64,000 nucleotides of DNA from Sinohyriopsis cumingii (Eukaryota > Mollusca > Bivalvia > Unionida > Unionidae): assembly GCA_028554795.2 (NCBI GenBank), contig CM068824.1, positions 163,116,130-163,180,129 on the forward strand. Reading direction: 5' to 3'. Position numbers and translations under genes: made by a program. Position 1 is the first letter of the stretch, and each line of letters starts with the position of its first letter. Below, piece by piece: positions 28,431 to 39,693 of this stretch. The notes beneath the pieces were generated by a model, which was not told the origin of the DNA, ran no database searches, and saw only the letters and a program-made list of their open reading frames with translations.

Positions 28431-28964
28431 ACCACCAGGGTAATTGAATCAGAGGTATCACCGACGTCACATCAATATCGATTCGATACCGCAAAAGAAT
28501 TCTCCGCGAATTTGAAAACGCTTTCCGAACAATACCGCGCAAAAATAAAAAAATACCGCAGAAAAATAACCACCATCGACGCGGTCGTGTACTCGGTGTC
28601 GGGTATAGTAGCCGGTACCGGTGTTATTTTATCCACGGTAACCACGATAGCCCCGATCGCTGTTCCAATCGCTATCTCCGCGATGACAACAATTGCTGGA
28701 GTCGCCAACGCAATCACTAAAAAGATATCATCGTGTTTTCAGAAAAAACTCGACGAGTATACAGTAAAACATCAAATAGTATCCGACGCGTACTCGAAAT
28801 TATCCGGGTTGATCTCGTTATCGATTGATAATTTGTTCATATCCGATGTTGAATTCTCCACGATGGTCCAGTTGTATAGCTCCGCGATGTCAAAAATCGA
28901 GGATTTTCAACTGGAAGCCGGAACCACCTGGTTGTTGAAATTAGACACTAAAAACAACGAATAA
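28428..28964 (+). CDS. Two-transmembrane protein of unknown function
   Basis: This 178-aa protein has a helical basic N-terminus (YRAKIKKYRRKITTI). It then has two adjacent hydrophobic segments at about 51-72 (DAVVYSVSGIVAGTGVILST) and 74-96 (TIAPIAVPIAISAMTTIAG), and a long helical C-terminal half. This 2-TM layout resembles small membrane proteins seen in other Polintons, but I cannot name a family. It lies between fibre and penton genes, so a virion or host-membrane role is possible. Intact. Confidence 0.7.
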   Translation: MTTRVIESEVSPTSHQYRFDTAKEFSANLKTLSEQYRAKIKKYRRKITTIDAVVYSVSGIVAGTGVILSTVTTIAPIAVPIAISAMTTIAGVANAITKKISSCFQKKLDEYTVKHQIVSDAYSKLSGLISLSIDNLFISDVEFSTMVQLYSSAMSKIEDFQLEAGTTWLLKLDTKNNE

Positions 28965-28969
28965 TAATA

Positions 28970-30280
28970 ATGTCGCTGAACCCCGAAGGGTCTCAATTAC
29001 TTCAGCGGATCGCGGAGAACACCACTCCGGTACAAACAAATATGATATCGATAACGTCAACGAAGCCAGAATTCAATGTGAACTTCCCGTCGCCGGTTCC
29101 AGTGAAGGAAATAGCGCTGGCAAAATTGCGAGTATATCACAGTTGGCCTAATATTCGAGCGGACGCATTTAACGGACAACAACCTAATAACTCGCTGGTT
29201 TTTGCGTGGACAAATAAGCCCGATGGGACCCCAGACTGGAATGAGGTTACAATACCAACTGGGTCATACCAAATAGAACAAATCAATAAAGAATTTCAAC
29301 GCAGGATAAAATCGATCACAGGAAAGGAATCAAAAATCGCTATTACGGTTCATGAACCGACGTTATCGTCGACGATTGAAATAAGCACACCGGGGTATAT
29401 GGTTGATATCTATAACAGTTCAATAAGAACCATACTAGGATGGCCTAAGAATCCACCCGAGGACTTACGCACGAATGAGAAATCGTATCATGAGATTACC
29501 CCCCGGTATCTAGGTAATTTATCTACTATAAAAAGCACGTTATCACCCAGTTGGTTTTTATTTCAAGACAGGAATATCATGCAGTGGTATTTTCAGCATA
29601 AGGAAACTACTGAATCGGTCGCCATATTAACATTTATTTTAAGTGATATCACTGATATGTTTGCCGAGATCAATCATTATTACCAATTACAACTAGAACA
29701 GCTACGGGAAACAAAAGAACGAAAACACGTTGAGGTGTTAAATCAACTTATATCAGACATGGAATATGTCAATGAACGAGTCGTTAAAATAATATCCGAT
29801 AACAGCGATGGTAGTAAACAAAAATTCCTAACCGAGTATAATATCACAGAAGCCGATTTACCCGATTTCAAGTTTCCAGGATACAACGCGCCAGAACTAA
29901 GAAAGTCTCTTAATGATTTTCTCGATTCATCAACTTATATCCTCAAACACGATAACGGAGATGGTGGTAGGCATATTGCCCCGTACAACGTAAATATCGC
30001 ATCAGTGATAGCGATCAATCTAGTGTGTGATGTTATCGAAGGGAGTTACCAGGTGGATACCAAGCAATCAAATCAAGCTCAACAGGGATATATCCTTTAT
30101 TCGTTTTCACCAACAGCCCCTCCGGGATTTTTAATCATTGAGAGTCCGATTAATCCGGTCTATATGCGATGCCATAATCGGTTTTTAACGAGAATTAATT
30201 TCAGAATTACCGATCAGTCAAATAACCTAATTGACCTACAAGAGGAGGAGTTAGTGATCACTCTGTTTGTAAGGTCATAG
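28970..30280 (+). CDS. Penton-like minor capsid protein with helical insertion
   Basis: This 436-aa protein has family features in its N-terminal strands (VKEIALAKLRVYHSWPNI; IPTGSYQIEQINKEFQRRI) and C-terminal strands (YMRCHNRFLTRINFRITD; EEELVITLFVRS), consistent with a single jelly roll at capsid vertices. Between them, residues about 215-330 form a long charged, coiled-coil-like region (YYQLQLEQLRETKERKHVEV). This is an insertion relative to the roughly 250-300-aa pentons I know of. Five bases separate it from the previous gene, and its TAG stop (30278-30280) overlaps the first bases of the right TIR. Intact. The penton would anchor the fibre encoded upstream. Confidence 0.83.
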   Translation: MSLNPEGSQLLQRIAENTTPVQTNMISITSTKPEFNVNFPSPVPVKEIALAKLRVYHSWPNIRADAFNGQQPNNSLVFAWTNKPDGTPDWNEVTIPTGSYQIEQINKEFQRRIKSITGKESKIAITVHEPTLSSTIEISTPGYMVDIYNSSIRTILGWPKNPPEDLRTNEKSYHEITPRYLGNLSTIKSTLSPSWFLFQDRNIMQWYFQHKETTESVAILTFILSDITDMFAEINHYYQLQLEQLRETKERKHVEVLNQLISDMEYVNERVVKIISDNSDGSKQKFLTEYNITEADLPDFKFPGYNAPELRKSLNDFLDSSTYILKHDNGDGGRHIAPYNVNIASVIAINLVCDVIEGSYQVDTKQSNQAQQGYILYSFSPTAPPGFLIIESPINPVYMRCHNRFLTRINFRITDQSNNLIDLQEEELVITLFVRS

Positions 30281-30521
30281 CAGCAGGGGGGGGCGATGAC
30301 ATCGACGCGGTCGTCGATGTGCTTACCGGACGCTGACGACGCTGGGGATCGACGCGCAGAAGGTATTAATTAAACCAAATGACGTCCGGACGATCCCCTT
30401 GACGACGACGTCGTTTTTTTTTTACCAGGCGCTGACGACACCGGATCCGCTGAGTGCAGAAAGTACTAATTAAGCCAAATAACGATTGGACAAAATGTCG
30501 GATTCGCCCCCCCCTGCTGCT
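30279..30521. repeat. Polinton right terminal inverted repeat
   Basis: Inverted copy of 15199-15438. It begins AGCAGCAGGGGGGGGCGATG on the inner side and ends with a C8 run and TGCTGCT. The penton stop codon lies in its first bases. Confidence 0.95.
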
Positions 30522-30526
30522 TAATG
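30521..30526. repeat. Polinton target site duplication, right
   Basis: TTAATG matches 15193-15198. The first T is also the last base of a perfectly symmetrical terminal repeat, so 5 bp (TAATG) are certain. Confidence 0.8.
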
Positions 30527-30886
30527 TAATCCATCTGAAAGACAATATATTTTGCTGAAATCCATAAAAACTGTTTGAATCTAAAATTCATAGTCAATTG
30601 CTGATGTCTGATTTAGTCTGTTTTAAAAAAAATGACACTTAAAAAATAAATGTATGAAATCAGAATACAAACCTGTCTTAAAAAAAGAAACCTATGTGAT
30701 GCAATAACTTGTTTTTAATAAATACACACTTTTTGAGGCTTCTTATGTCAAAAGTTTGTAGAAATTGACCTGTACTAAGCATCAACATATCTTCCAAAGT
30801 CATAAATTTTATTTGCTGCTTTGTCTGTACTTGTTTTATTATTTGTCTATACACTGTATAGTCTTGACTAATTATTGCCTTTTCAG
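30527..30886. other. Intron between Polinton and next exon
   Basis: About 360 bases of AT-rich intron ending in a TTTTCAG acceptor. No other feature. Confidence 0.6.
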
Positions 30887-31050
30887 GTACAAATTCTATG
30901 ATGAAAAAGATGCCATTACCAAAGAAGTGTGGCACAAGACAGTTGTCGACCTTGACTACACAATGCATTACTCCATTCCTAAAGTTACAAAGAACCTGAT
31001 ATCCTATCTTCTGAATAATTCCTTAGTCTTAGAGCTTTGGGGAAAGCAAG
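30887..31050 (+). CDS. Kinesin-3-like gene, exon 4 of window
   Basis: The exon lies between the AG at 30885-30886 and the GT at 31051-31052. Its first G completes the Arg codon from 13843, then YKFYDEKDAITKEVWHKTVV and ISYLLNNSLVLELWGKQ follow. The LELWG ending matches the C2-like kinesin-associated domain of KIF1/KIF13/KIF28 proteins. The 3' phase leaves one base (G). Confidence 0.85.
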
Positions 31051-31192
31051 GTAGGTTTTCTAACTAAAGAACCAATTTATTCCAAAATTTATAAGGCAAG
31101 CAAGGACAATTATTCAGTCTAGAAAAGACTTCATATTACCTGTAAGGCATGCAAAAACAGTTATTCAGTCTAGAAAATTGTTAACACGTTAA

Positions 31193-32408
31193 CCCCTGAG
31201 CCAAACAGCTAGGCAGTCCCCTACAGCATACTTGCAGAGATCACCTAGAGCAGAGTTAGTCTTACCAGTGCCTGTATCCCTGAGACTTGCTGACAGCACT
31301 TGGCTTGCAGATTTTTATAGAGGGGGCTACTTGCAATAAATATGTTATTATTTTAATTTTATTTGTTTAATTAAGCTGAAATTTGGCACAGCAGTTCTCA
31401 GTAAAATTACATACATTATGGTATAAATTTCATGTTACATACAGAAATAAAACTAAAGCATGAAGGTGAAAAATGATATACTTGCCAATTTGCTTCTCTT
31501 GCCATGAATAATCTATAAAATCCATTATGAATTCACACAGAATTATCAACACCATCAACACATGAAATAATTATATTTTATGTACAGTGAAATTCCACTT
31601 GTCATCTCTCTTGTAAACTTAACATCCTGTGAATACTGTATCCAAATGGGTATATTTTCCTTGCTCTTTACTTACCTTTCTTCCTTAGAATTCTGAATGA
31701 AAATTTAAAAACTAATAAAACATTTAACAAACCTTGAATTATGAACACTCATGTTAACAACATTTATTTCCCAAACATTTATTTAACGATTTTTCAAAAG
31801 GTTAAAAAGATCCAAAAAATTAAATTCATTTGCATCAGAGTCTAAATCCATTGTTGGTCCTGGTGTTGGTCCTGTGTATAGCCTCTTGTCAATGTGTGTT
31901 TTATCATTTACAATCCATCCATCTGCTCTTCTTTCATTTTCTTCTTCTTCTTCTCCATCCTCTTCAACATTCTCATTCTCATCACTACCGCTGTTATCTC
32001 CAGTAGCTATTTCGATGTCACTATCAATCTCATCTGATTAAAATCCTGAAATTTCTCCATCAGAATCTGTCAAGTAAAAGTCTGCTCCCAGTGGCTGATT
32101 CTTGTCAATTTGCATCATTTTCAGATCTATATATTTTCACTGTTTCTGCTGCTATCGAAGTCAATTTTTTCCCTCTGTTCAGCAATGTTCACTCCATCTA
32201 TGTAAGCTAAAATTTGATTGGTTAAACTGTCTGCATAATTAAGAAATGGCTTCAAATCAACCAATGGTTTGCGTGGGACACAGGCCAAGACAAATACTGC
32301 CACTCAAACTCGGCGCCTGGGATACAAGTTGGGTAAACTCAGCCACGTTATCGAGGCACTTGAGAGATGAGGGAGGTAAAGTATGACGAGTTATTGAGGC
32401 AGCAGGGG
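31193..32408. mobile_element. Second piggyBac-like non-autonomous element (1.2 kb)
   Basis: TTAA occurs on both sides (31189-31192 and 32409-32412). Terminal inverted repeats start CCCCTG: CCCCTGAGCC at the left and, reversed, CCCCTGCTGCC at the right. Subterminal inverted similarity includes TGTATCCC. A minus-strand piggyBac N-terminal relic lies inside. The TIRs differ from those of the element at 4816-6024, so this is a separate family. Confidence 0.78.
31783..32118 (-). pseudogene. piggyBac transposase N-terminal relic (second family)
   Basis: The frame starts MMQIDKNQPLG, reaches TDSDGEISGF, hits an in-frame TAA, then continues in the same frame. The continuation is very acidic sequence (GSDENENVEEDGEEEEE), then YTGPTPGPTMDLDSDANEF and FLDLFNLL, ending at 31783-31785. 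The GPxPGP...F.DLF pattern fits the entry to the piggyBac transposase domain. The catalytic domain is missing, so it is a relic. Confidence 0.65.
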
Positions 32409-33465
32409 TTAATGTGTTAAGCTATATCTTTCTGCATGAAAAGATCTCGTTCATGCTAGATGCACCAACTCCATGTTCTAGAGATTTCTTAAAACATGTT
32501 CATCAAACCAGTCTGATCTATATCATCAGCCCAGTCTGATCAATATTATCAACCCAGTCTGATATATATCATCAACCCAGTCTGATAGATATCATCAACC
32601 CAGTCTGATGTATATCATCAACCCAGACTGATATATATCATCAACCCAGTCTACTCTGTATCATCAACCCAGTCTGATAGATATCATCAACCCAGTCTGA
32701 TATATATCATCAACCCATTCTGATCTATATCATCAACCCAGGCTGATATATATCATCAACCCAGTCTGATATATATCATCAACCCAGTCTGATCTATATC
32801 AATGATTCAACCCAGTCTGATATATCTCATCAACCCAGTCTGATCTATATCAATGATTCAACCCAGTCTGATATATATCATCAACTGAGTCTGATCTATA
32901 TCATCAACTGAATCTGATCTATATCATCAACCCAGTCTGATCTATATCATCAACCCAGTCTGATCTATGTCAATGATTCAACCCAGTCTGATCTCTATCA
33001 TCAACCCAGTCTGATCTATATCATCAACCCAGACTGATATATATCATCAACTGAGTCTGATCTATATCATCAACCCAGTCTGATCTATATCATCAGTCCA
33101 GTCTGATCTATATCATCAACCCAGTCTGATCTATATCATCAACCCAATCTGATCTATATCAATGATTCAACACAGTCTGATATATATCATCAACCCAGTC
33201 TGATCTATATCATCAACCCAGTCTGATCTATATCAATATTTCAACCCAGTCTGATATATATCATCAACCCAGTCTGATCTATATCATCAACCCAGTCTGA
33301 TCTATATCAATATTTCAACCCAGTCTGATATATATCATCAACCCAGTCTGATATATATCATCAACCCAGCCTGATCTATATCATCAACCCAATCTGATCT
33401 ATATCATCAGCACATGCTCTATAGGGCATCCTCATTCTTTTCCAGACAACCATTAAGTAAACACA
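32409..33465. repeat. Dispersed repeat expanded by a 21-bp minisatellite
   Basis: About 44 copies of a 21-bp unit (CATCAACCCAGTCTGATATAT and variants, some with a CAATGATT insertion) occupy 32505-33412. They are flanked by TGCTAGATGCACCAACTCC on the left and CATGCTCTATAGGGCATCC on the right. The flanks match, in inverted orientation, an unexpanded copy at about 36560-36690. Confidence 0.85.
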
Positions 33466-35255
33466 TGGAGAGAAAAAACAATATGAAGAGAAAATGCCTA
33501 CAAGTGCAGTGGTTTCATACTAATAACCAGGGCTTGTCATTACTAGTTCTATATAATGAATTCAAAACCTCTAGTCCATACTTTTCAAATTTTAAATTGA
33601 TAAGATTATTACTGATAATGTGCATTGTTTGCATGATGAGCCACCCACCCTTTCTACTCATGGCATAAAGCACAGTGGGCATTGTGGTAGTAATAGTTCT
33701 CGCTAATTTTGGTTCTTGAAAATTATCCATTTACAACAGTTTTGCAAACAGCATTCCAGATATTGTTATGATTATTGTTTATTAATGCAATAACATGGTC
33801 ACAACACACAATCTCATAACAGTTGTTTATTAATAGATTCTAGACCCATTAAATGTTTTAGTAGTGTTTTGATAACATTGCTCAAACACAAAAATGATGT
33901 TCAGAAATTCTTGTTTACAATACAAAAAGAAGTAGTAAGAGATACAAAAATGCTGACTCAACCCTTGTTATTATATAATCATTTCAATGTTATTTTGTCA
34001 GACTAAGTTTCTTGTTTCAGAACCTTATATTGTCATGTACAAAATGTACATGAATGTATGGATGTCCATTGGTTTGTCTATGGTCAGACAACACTTGGGA
34101 TTTTGCTGAAAGCCATCACATTTATCTGAAAGGGAAAGGATGTACGTCCTTCCCCTTTTGTATTATTTAAATCTTATAATAACAGAAATACTGATGCTAC
34201 CTGTGAGGCAGTAACAGAGGTTTCTAAAGGGACCAAGTGTACTCCCCAGAACAAATGAGGGAGGAATGGCACCTTCCCTACACAATATGGAATTAACTGC
34301 ATCTCACCTAATAAAATGGGGAGAGACAATATCTTTCAGGAGAGATAAAGTGTTGCTACATGTAAAAATGCAAATGGGTACCTGGATACTCCTTGGGTAC
34401 CTGCCCGTTCATGCATTCATGATAACCCAGCTAATAAAATTGGCAATTGGGTACCTTCTGAAAAGAAAATAAAATGAAAAATAAATATGTTTCCAAGTTC
34501 AATTCAAGACAGAGAATAAAGATTACAGTTTGAGGCTCATGTCACATGCACATTTATTCATCGTCACAGGGTCTTGTATCATTGCTTACAATTAACTTGT
34601 TATACATGTACACTATAACAATATGACCGAGGACACTTCGCTCATTTCTCGCGTGACCTATTTAAGAATCAACGCTGATATTTCAAGCTAGATTTTATGT
34701 AGCTTAATAAATTGGTACCTATCTTTCCCATGTTCCCCTTTAATTCTTTTGGTATATGGAACTCCCCCCCCCAAAGGGATAGAACTACCACTAACATGGG
34801 TATCATCTTTGTGGCCACTGACCTGTACAAGTGATGAGGTCCAGTGATCATCACAAGTCCTGCAGAAATGGTCATCACAGGGGGATAGGGTTAATCCCCC
34901 TCCCACTAAGGGACCAAAGAGAGATAAGAAGAATTCTTACTCTCCTGTCATGACACCCACTGAGGACAATTCTATCACTCCCCATGCAGAGACGCAGAAT
35001 AAATGGAGGTTGTGTGTGCTGGTATTAGAAGGTGAGTAACATTCCCACATTGTTAACAAACCACAGATAAGGTATTTTCATTCTGAGTCTGATCATTGCC
35101 ACACAGTCTGTTACCCAGGCAACTGCTGCATATAACCACAGTTAACTGCTGGTATTAGAAGGTGAGTAACGTTCCCACATTTTACTCTTCTCAAAGTACA
35201 TCAGCCACCCTCCTTACTGACAAATTCAGCTTACTAATAATGACAGGTAAGCTAT
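33466..35255. other. Intron, no gene recognised
   Basis: AT-rich intron. A 37-bp segment (GCTGGTATTAGAAGGTGAGT...) is repeated at 35018 and 35147. The scattered short ORFs have no supporting features. Confidence 0.5.
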
Positions 35256-36767
35256 TACTTACATTAAAGTGTATTTTTTTGAGGGGGAGTGAAACTAATT
35301 TTAATTTTGTAATACTTACCTGTCACTATTGAATGCCCTGATCCCACCCAGCACAGATGTCCTTCATTAGCCACATGTCCTGAAAAGAATGAGGATGCTC
35401 TGTAGGCCTGTTCGATAAGGGTTGTTAACATCCCTGACAATAGGCTCCCTTGAAGAGCTCTTTGGTACATTGAAATCAGAAACCATGTGCATGAATGATT
35501 ACAATCCCTATTTCCAACAAGCAATACTCCCATTATGCATGCATCAACTAGCTAGTTGCTAATCCTAAGCAATACAGAGTAAAAAATACCAGCTTTTTAA
35601 TTTTGCAGTTTTACACATTTCTTTTGGCATAGATCAATCTAGAGTGATGAGAAACATATAAATTGATATAAAATTTGTCACAATCGGTGGTTGTATATGA
35701 TTGGTATGACTATATGGAAAATGTTTGTACAGGAAGGCATTAGGCTCACAGATGGACAAATGAAAATGTATTTAATAAGATACAGACACACATTATATAC
35801 TGTTGAATAGCTTTAATTCTATGCTTCAAATCTATAGTATTAGCATCAAAATATGTGGCACCATCACAAAAAGGCAAGGGTAGAGACACATGGCATGGAT
35901 AAGTAGATTGGAAAAGTTGCTAACCCTAAGGGATACTGAGTAAGAAATACATACTTTTTTATTTTGCATTTTTACACATTTATATTGGCATCGATTTAGA
36001 TTGATGAGAACCATATAAATTTATATCTAATTTGTCAAAATCAGTGGGTAGATGCCTGTAGCAAGGATATGATGATTGATAACTTCATATAGGAAAGCAT
36101 TAAGTGAATGGACGAACAAATGAATAAGTAATTAATAACATATCTGCACATATTATAGACTGTTGTATAGCTTGAATTCTATGCTTTTAAGTTACTAATA
36201 TATTGTATTAGCATCAAAATATGTGGCACCATCCAAAACGGCATCGGTAGAGTCACATTGCAAGGATATGAAAATGAGTGAATTCGCATGTGATGCTGAT
36301 TAAACAATTTTAAAAAATTATTTTACATTTTAACTCATTTTTATTGGCATAGATTGATTTAGACTGATGAGAACCTTATAAATTAATATCAAATGAAGAT
36401 GTGATTAATAAGATACATATACACATTATATACTGTTGGATAGCTTTAATTCTGTGCTTTGTTGGCCTCTATCACAGCATATAGATTTGCTCACTGGAAG
36501 AGCATTACATCATGGGTAAATTAGGGGAATTAATAAGTCAACGGATGTAACAACCGTTATTGAGCAGACCTCTAGAGCATGGGCTGATGATGTGGATCAG
36601 ACTGGGTCAGTGCACACGTTCTAAGAAAATTCCAGAACAGGGAGTTGGTGCATCTAGCACAGACAAGGTCTTTTCATGTGGAAAGGTAAAGCTTAGTAAC
36701 AGTGATAATTAAAATTGGTTTCACTCCCCCACACAAAAAAAACTACATTTTATGGGTAAACAAGTCC
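35256..36767. repeat. Dispersed repeat family members in inverted orientation
   Basis: The segment at 35262-35330 (GAGGGGGAGTGAAACTAATT) matches the reverse complement of about 36690-36755. GAAAAGAATGAGGATGCTCTG near 35388 matches the reverse complement of 33420-33450. Segment 36545-36690 is the unexpanded form of the repeat at 32425-33460. Between them are diverged direct repeats with 'ATATGTGGCACCATC' at 35852 and 36219. Confidence 0.65.
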
Positions 36768-36863
36768 ACTTCACTGAGACTAAAAAGAGACTTCCCATTT
36801 ATGAGGGTTCAAATTTTGTACACTTCACTGAGACTAAAAAGAGACTTCCCATTTATGAGGGTT
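36768..36863. repeat. 54-bp direct duplication before an exon
   Basis: Two copies begin ACTTCACTGAGACTAAAAAG at 36768 and 36822. The second ends 25 bases before the exon acceptor at 36887-36888. Confidence 0.85.
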
Positions 36864-36888
36864 AAATTTTTTATGTATCTTGTTGCAG

Positions 36889-36941
36889 TGAGTGAGGATG
36901 AACAGCTGCATAGGAGGGCTGGACAACAACTTGCCAGAGAA
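36889..36941 (+). CDS. Kinesin-3-like gene, exon 5 of window
   Basis: A 53-nt exon after the AG at 36887-36888 and before GTAAGT. The leading TG completes a Val codon from exon 4, then SEDEQLHRRAGQQLARE, a helical linker. Both splice phases fit. Confidence 0.8.
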
Positions 36942-38464
36942 GTAAGTTTTTGTACAAGAAATCAAAAGTGCTTATCTTATAAAATGTATTGCTAAAACAA
37001 ACCAGATAAATTGTGAAACATTTCTTTTCTTCATCTCCATTATTACTTTTTGGGTTGGGTGATAATTTATTGTGATATTTTGCAGTTTTTGATAGTACAT
37101 TGTACAAATAAATTTACATTAAAGAATGTACAAGCAATGTATCATTGGTACTGGTATCATGAACTATGTATCTGGTACTTCATTATCAAATAAGTTGTAA
37201 AGAACAAATTTGTAATTTTCATTTGATTCAGATTCAGATATATTTTCAATGATCAATACTTTAAATGTTCATTGATTTAAATATAAGGTATAGATGAGAA
37301 ACTATTCAGGCTTTCATTGGATCAAATAGGTACTACACATTTTAAATTTTTTCAAAATTATGTATGGTTGATCCATATTTACTTATACATGAATCCTAAA
37401 TAAATGTTAGCAGTTAATACATATGCCTTGTTTATTTTTCAAATATATGTTACCTGATCATAATATGTTAAAAGATGATCCACATCCTTCCAAATTCAAT
37501 CCTTCCAAGCCAGAAAAAGTCATTGCAACCATCTTGGTTTGATATAGAAGCATTGGTGCTAATAGGTTGTCAGCAAGCTGAGAGTTATCTCCTCTTGGAT
37601 ATAGGGAATGGAATTAAAAACCCAGTGCTTCTATACTAGAGTGGATGCTTCTTATTAAGGCCTGCAAATTCTGCTTTGTGTGTCTTTATGCCATTTTAAA
37701 ATCTTAGTATTTTGTTTCTGTGCTAATATGATAGGGAAACAGTAATGGGCATTGATACAACTTTTATTTTTTTCTAAATTTTTATATGTAATGTCCATTT
37801 TTGTTGAAAGTGTATGAAATAAAATCTTATCATCTTGTCAAAATATATTTTGAAATGCTGTAAATAATGGTGTATCAAGTTTTCCTATTCTGCATTAAAA
37901 TCAACATATCCATGAGATACATTTCTGTTTTGACGATAAGTTTTGTATTTATAATTTAATAAAACTAAGTGACTGAGTTTGATGATTAGTCTCATCTTAA
38001 GGAAACATAAACCTGTGCTGTTTAGCAGAAAATTTCTGATACATTTTAGTTTCACAGTCTGTATATCCAAGGTATGTTTTGGATTTGAATGATGGTTGGA
38101 TTTATACCAATTTCTGAAAAAATAACACCATAAACTCAACTGAAAACATGAAAATTGAAGAACATATTGTGAAGCCCTAAATTTATTTCTTTATTAAATT
38201 CTCATATATTGTGAAAATTTCGTTGTTCAAAAAGAGGGGACAATTTCACCTATCAGTTTTCAGTTCTAAAAAAGACCATGTATACTAAGCCTTTCCCTTG
38301 AGAAAGTCGTGATATTTTAGAGTTTGCAAAAATTTGTTGATCTTCAGTACTGTATCAGCATTTCCAGACAATAGTATCAGTTACTACCATACTCAGAGTT
38401 TCTAAGTATTCAAACTGTTTGCTGTCATCCTTGGCAGAGTGGGGGTCAAAATATTTGTCTTGTA
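36942..38464. other. Kinesin intron
   Basis: AT-rich intron with no recognised gene. Confidence 0.5.
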
Positions 38465-38975
38465 TATTAAATACTAACCTTTGGATCCTGAGGCTGTTCC
38501 ATTAAAACACACATGGGACCCAGGGAAGCACTTTTAAAATACTAATCTAAGGATCTTAGGGCTGTTCCATTAAAACACACATGGAACCCAGGGAAGGCAC
38601 CTTTAAAATACTAATCTAAGGATCTTAGGGCTGTTCCATTAAAACACACATGAAACCCAGGGAAGGCACTTTTAAAATGCTAATATAAGGATCTTAGGGC
38701 TGTTCCATTAAAACACACATGGAACCCAGAGAAGGCACTTTTAAAATACTAATCAAAGGATCTTAGGGCTGTTCCATTAAAACACACATGGGACCCAGGG
38801 AAGGCACTTTTAAAATACTAATCTAAGGATCTTAGGGCTGTTCCATTAAAACACACATGGGACCCAGGGAAGCACTTTTAAAATGCTAATCTAAGGATCT
38901 TAGGGCTGTTCCATTAAAACACACATGGAACCCAGGGAAGGCACTTTTAAAATACTAATCTAAGGATCTTAAGAA
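38465..38975. repeat. 69-bp minisatellite, about 7-8 copies
   Basis: The unit contains GGGCTGTTCCATTAAAACAC and CCCAGGGAAGGCACTTTTAA, with 68-70-bp spacing between copies and only a few base changes. Confidence 0.9.
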
Positions 38976-39385
38976 ACTATTACAGTAGCTGTTATATGCA
39001 TGCAGTTCTTCTACAGAGAGCATGTCTGCCTTTGTTGAGTAGATATAAGGAAATATTTCACAAGTGAAGTGGAATTATTATGAAGAGTGACAATCTGTCA
39101 GCAAAGACACTAATATGTATGCTCCCACAGTGATAGCAAAAATGGACATATTGCTTTGCTGATGTCTGTGTGTATATCCATAAATCTGTGTCTTCATGTC
39201 CATCATGGTCATTATGGCTCAAAGGAAAATGGGTTTAGTGGAATAACCTTTATTCTTGTGGAACTTTCTTGACCAAACTTTGTTGGTGGCTTGCTCTTTG
39301 GGCAGTAAAGAAACTTTTATATTCTGGGGTCTAAAGGTCAAAGATAGTGATGGTGTCTTATAACAAAGTCTTTTTTTCCTCCCAG
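38976..39385. other. Intron with a diverged dispersed repeat
   Basis: The segment near 39230-39345 (TTGACCAAACTTTGTTGG ... GGGTCTAAAGGTCAAAG) resembles others at 41400-41960 and 53940-54130. Confidence 0.45.
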
Positions 39386-39424
39386 GCAAGTTCTGAAGAT
39401 CTTCTCTCGCAGCTCAAAAATCGA
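39386..39424 (+). CDS. Kinesin-3-like gene, exon 6 of window
   Basis: A 39-nt exon (phase 0/0) between CCCAG and GTAAGT encodes ASSEDLLSQLKNR, continuing the helical C-terminal region. Confidence 0.75.
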
Positions 39425-39567
39425 GTAAGTTACTAACTGCTTAACTTTATAAACTATCCTATCCTCAACCTTGCTTTTATCACATTTTCAAATTACATTA
39501 ATTCTAAAGAAATAGTCACAGGTTTACTGTTTCTATGATTCTTAAAACCCTACAGACATGGGTGAAC

Positions 39568-39693
39568 ATTATTAGCCCTACCATACCAGTTATTATTAGC
39601 CCTACCATACCAGTTATCATTAGCTCTATCATACAAGTTATTATTATCCATACCATATGAATTATTGTTAGGTCTACCATACCAATTTGCAGT
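39568..39693. repeat. 21-bp minisatellite, about 6 copies
   Basis: The unit TTATTAGCCCTACCATACCAG and diverged variants. Confidence 0.85.

Larger units (their letters stand above)
15199..30521. mobile_element. Polinton/Maverick (adintovirus-like) element, 15.3 kb
   Basis: The element is bounded by about 240-bp terminal inverted repeats starting AGCAGCAGG and a TAATG/TTAATG target duplication. It encodes integrase, PolB, packaging ATPase, adenain-like protease, double-jelly-roll major capsid and penton-like minor capsid proteins, the diagnostic Polinton set. Gene order: ATPase(-), zinc ribbon/PLA2(+), integrase(+), PolB-helicase-HNH(-), unknown(-), then a rightward block ending with the penton at the right TIR. 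CG dinucleotides are visibly commoner than in the flanking introns, suggesting a recent arrival. Several ORFs are split by one-base shifts, so this copy may be defective or the read-out may be imperfect. Confidence 0.96.
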
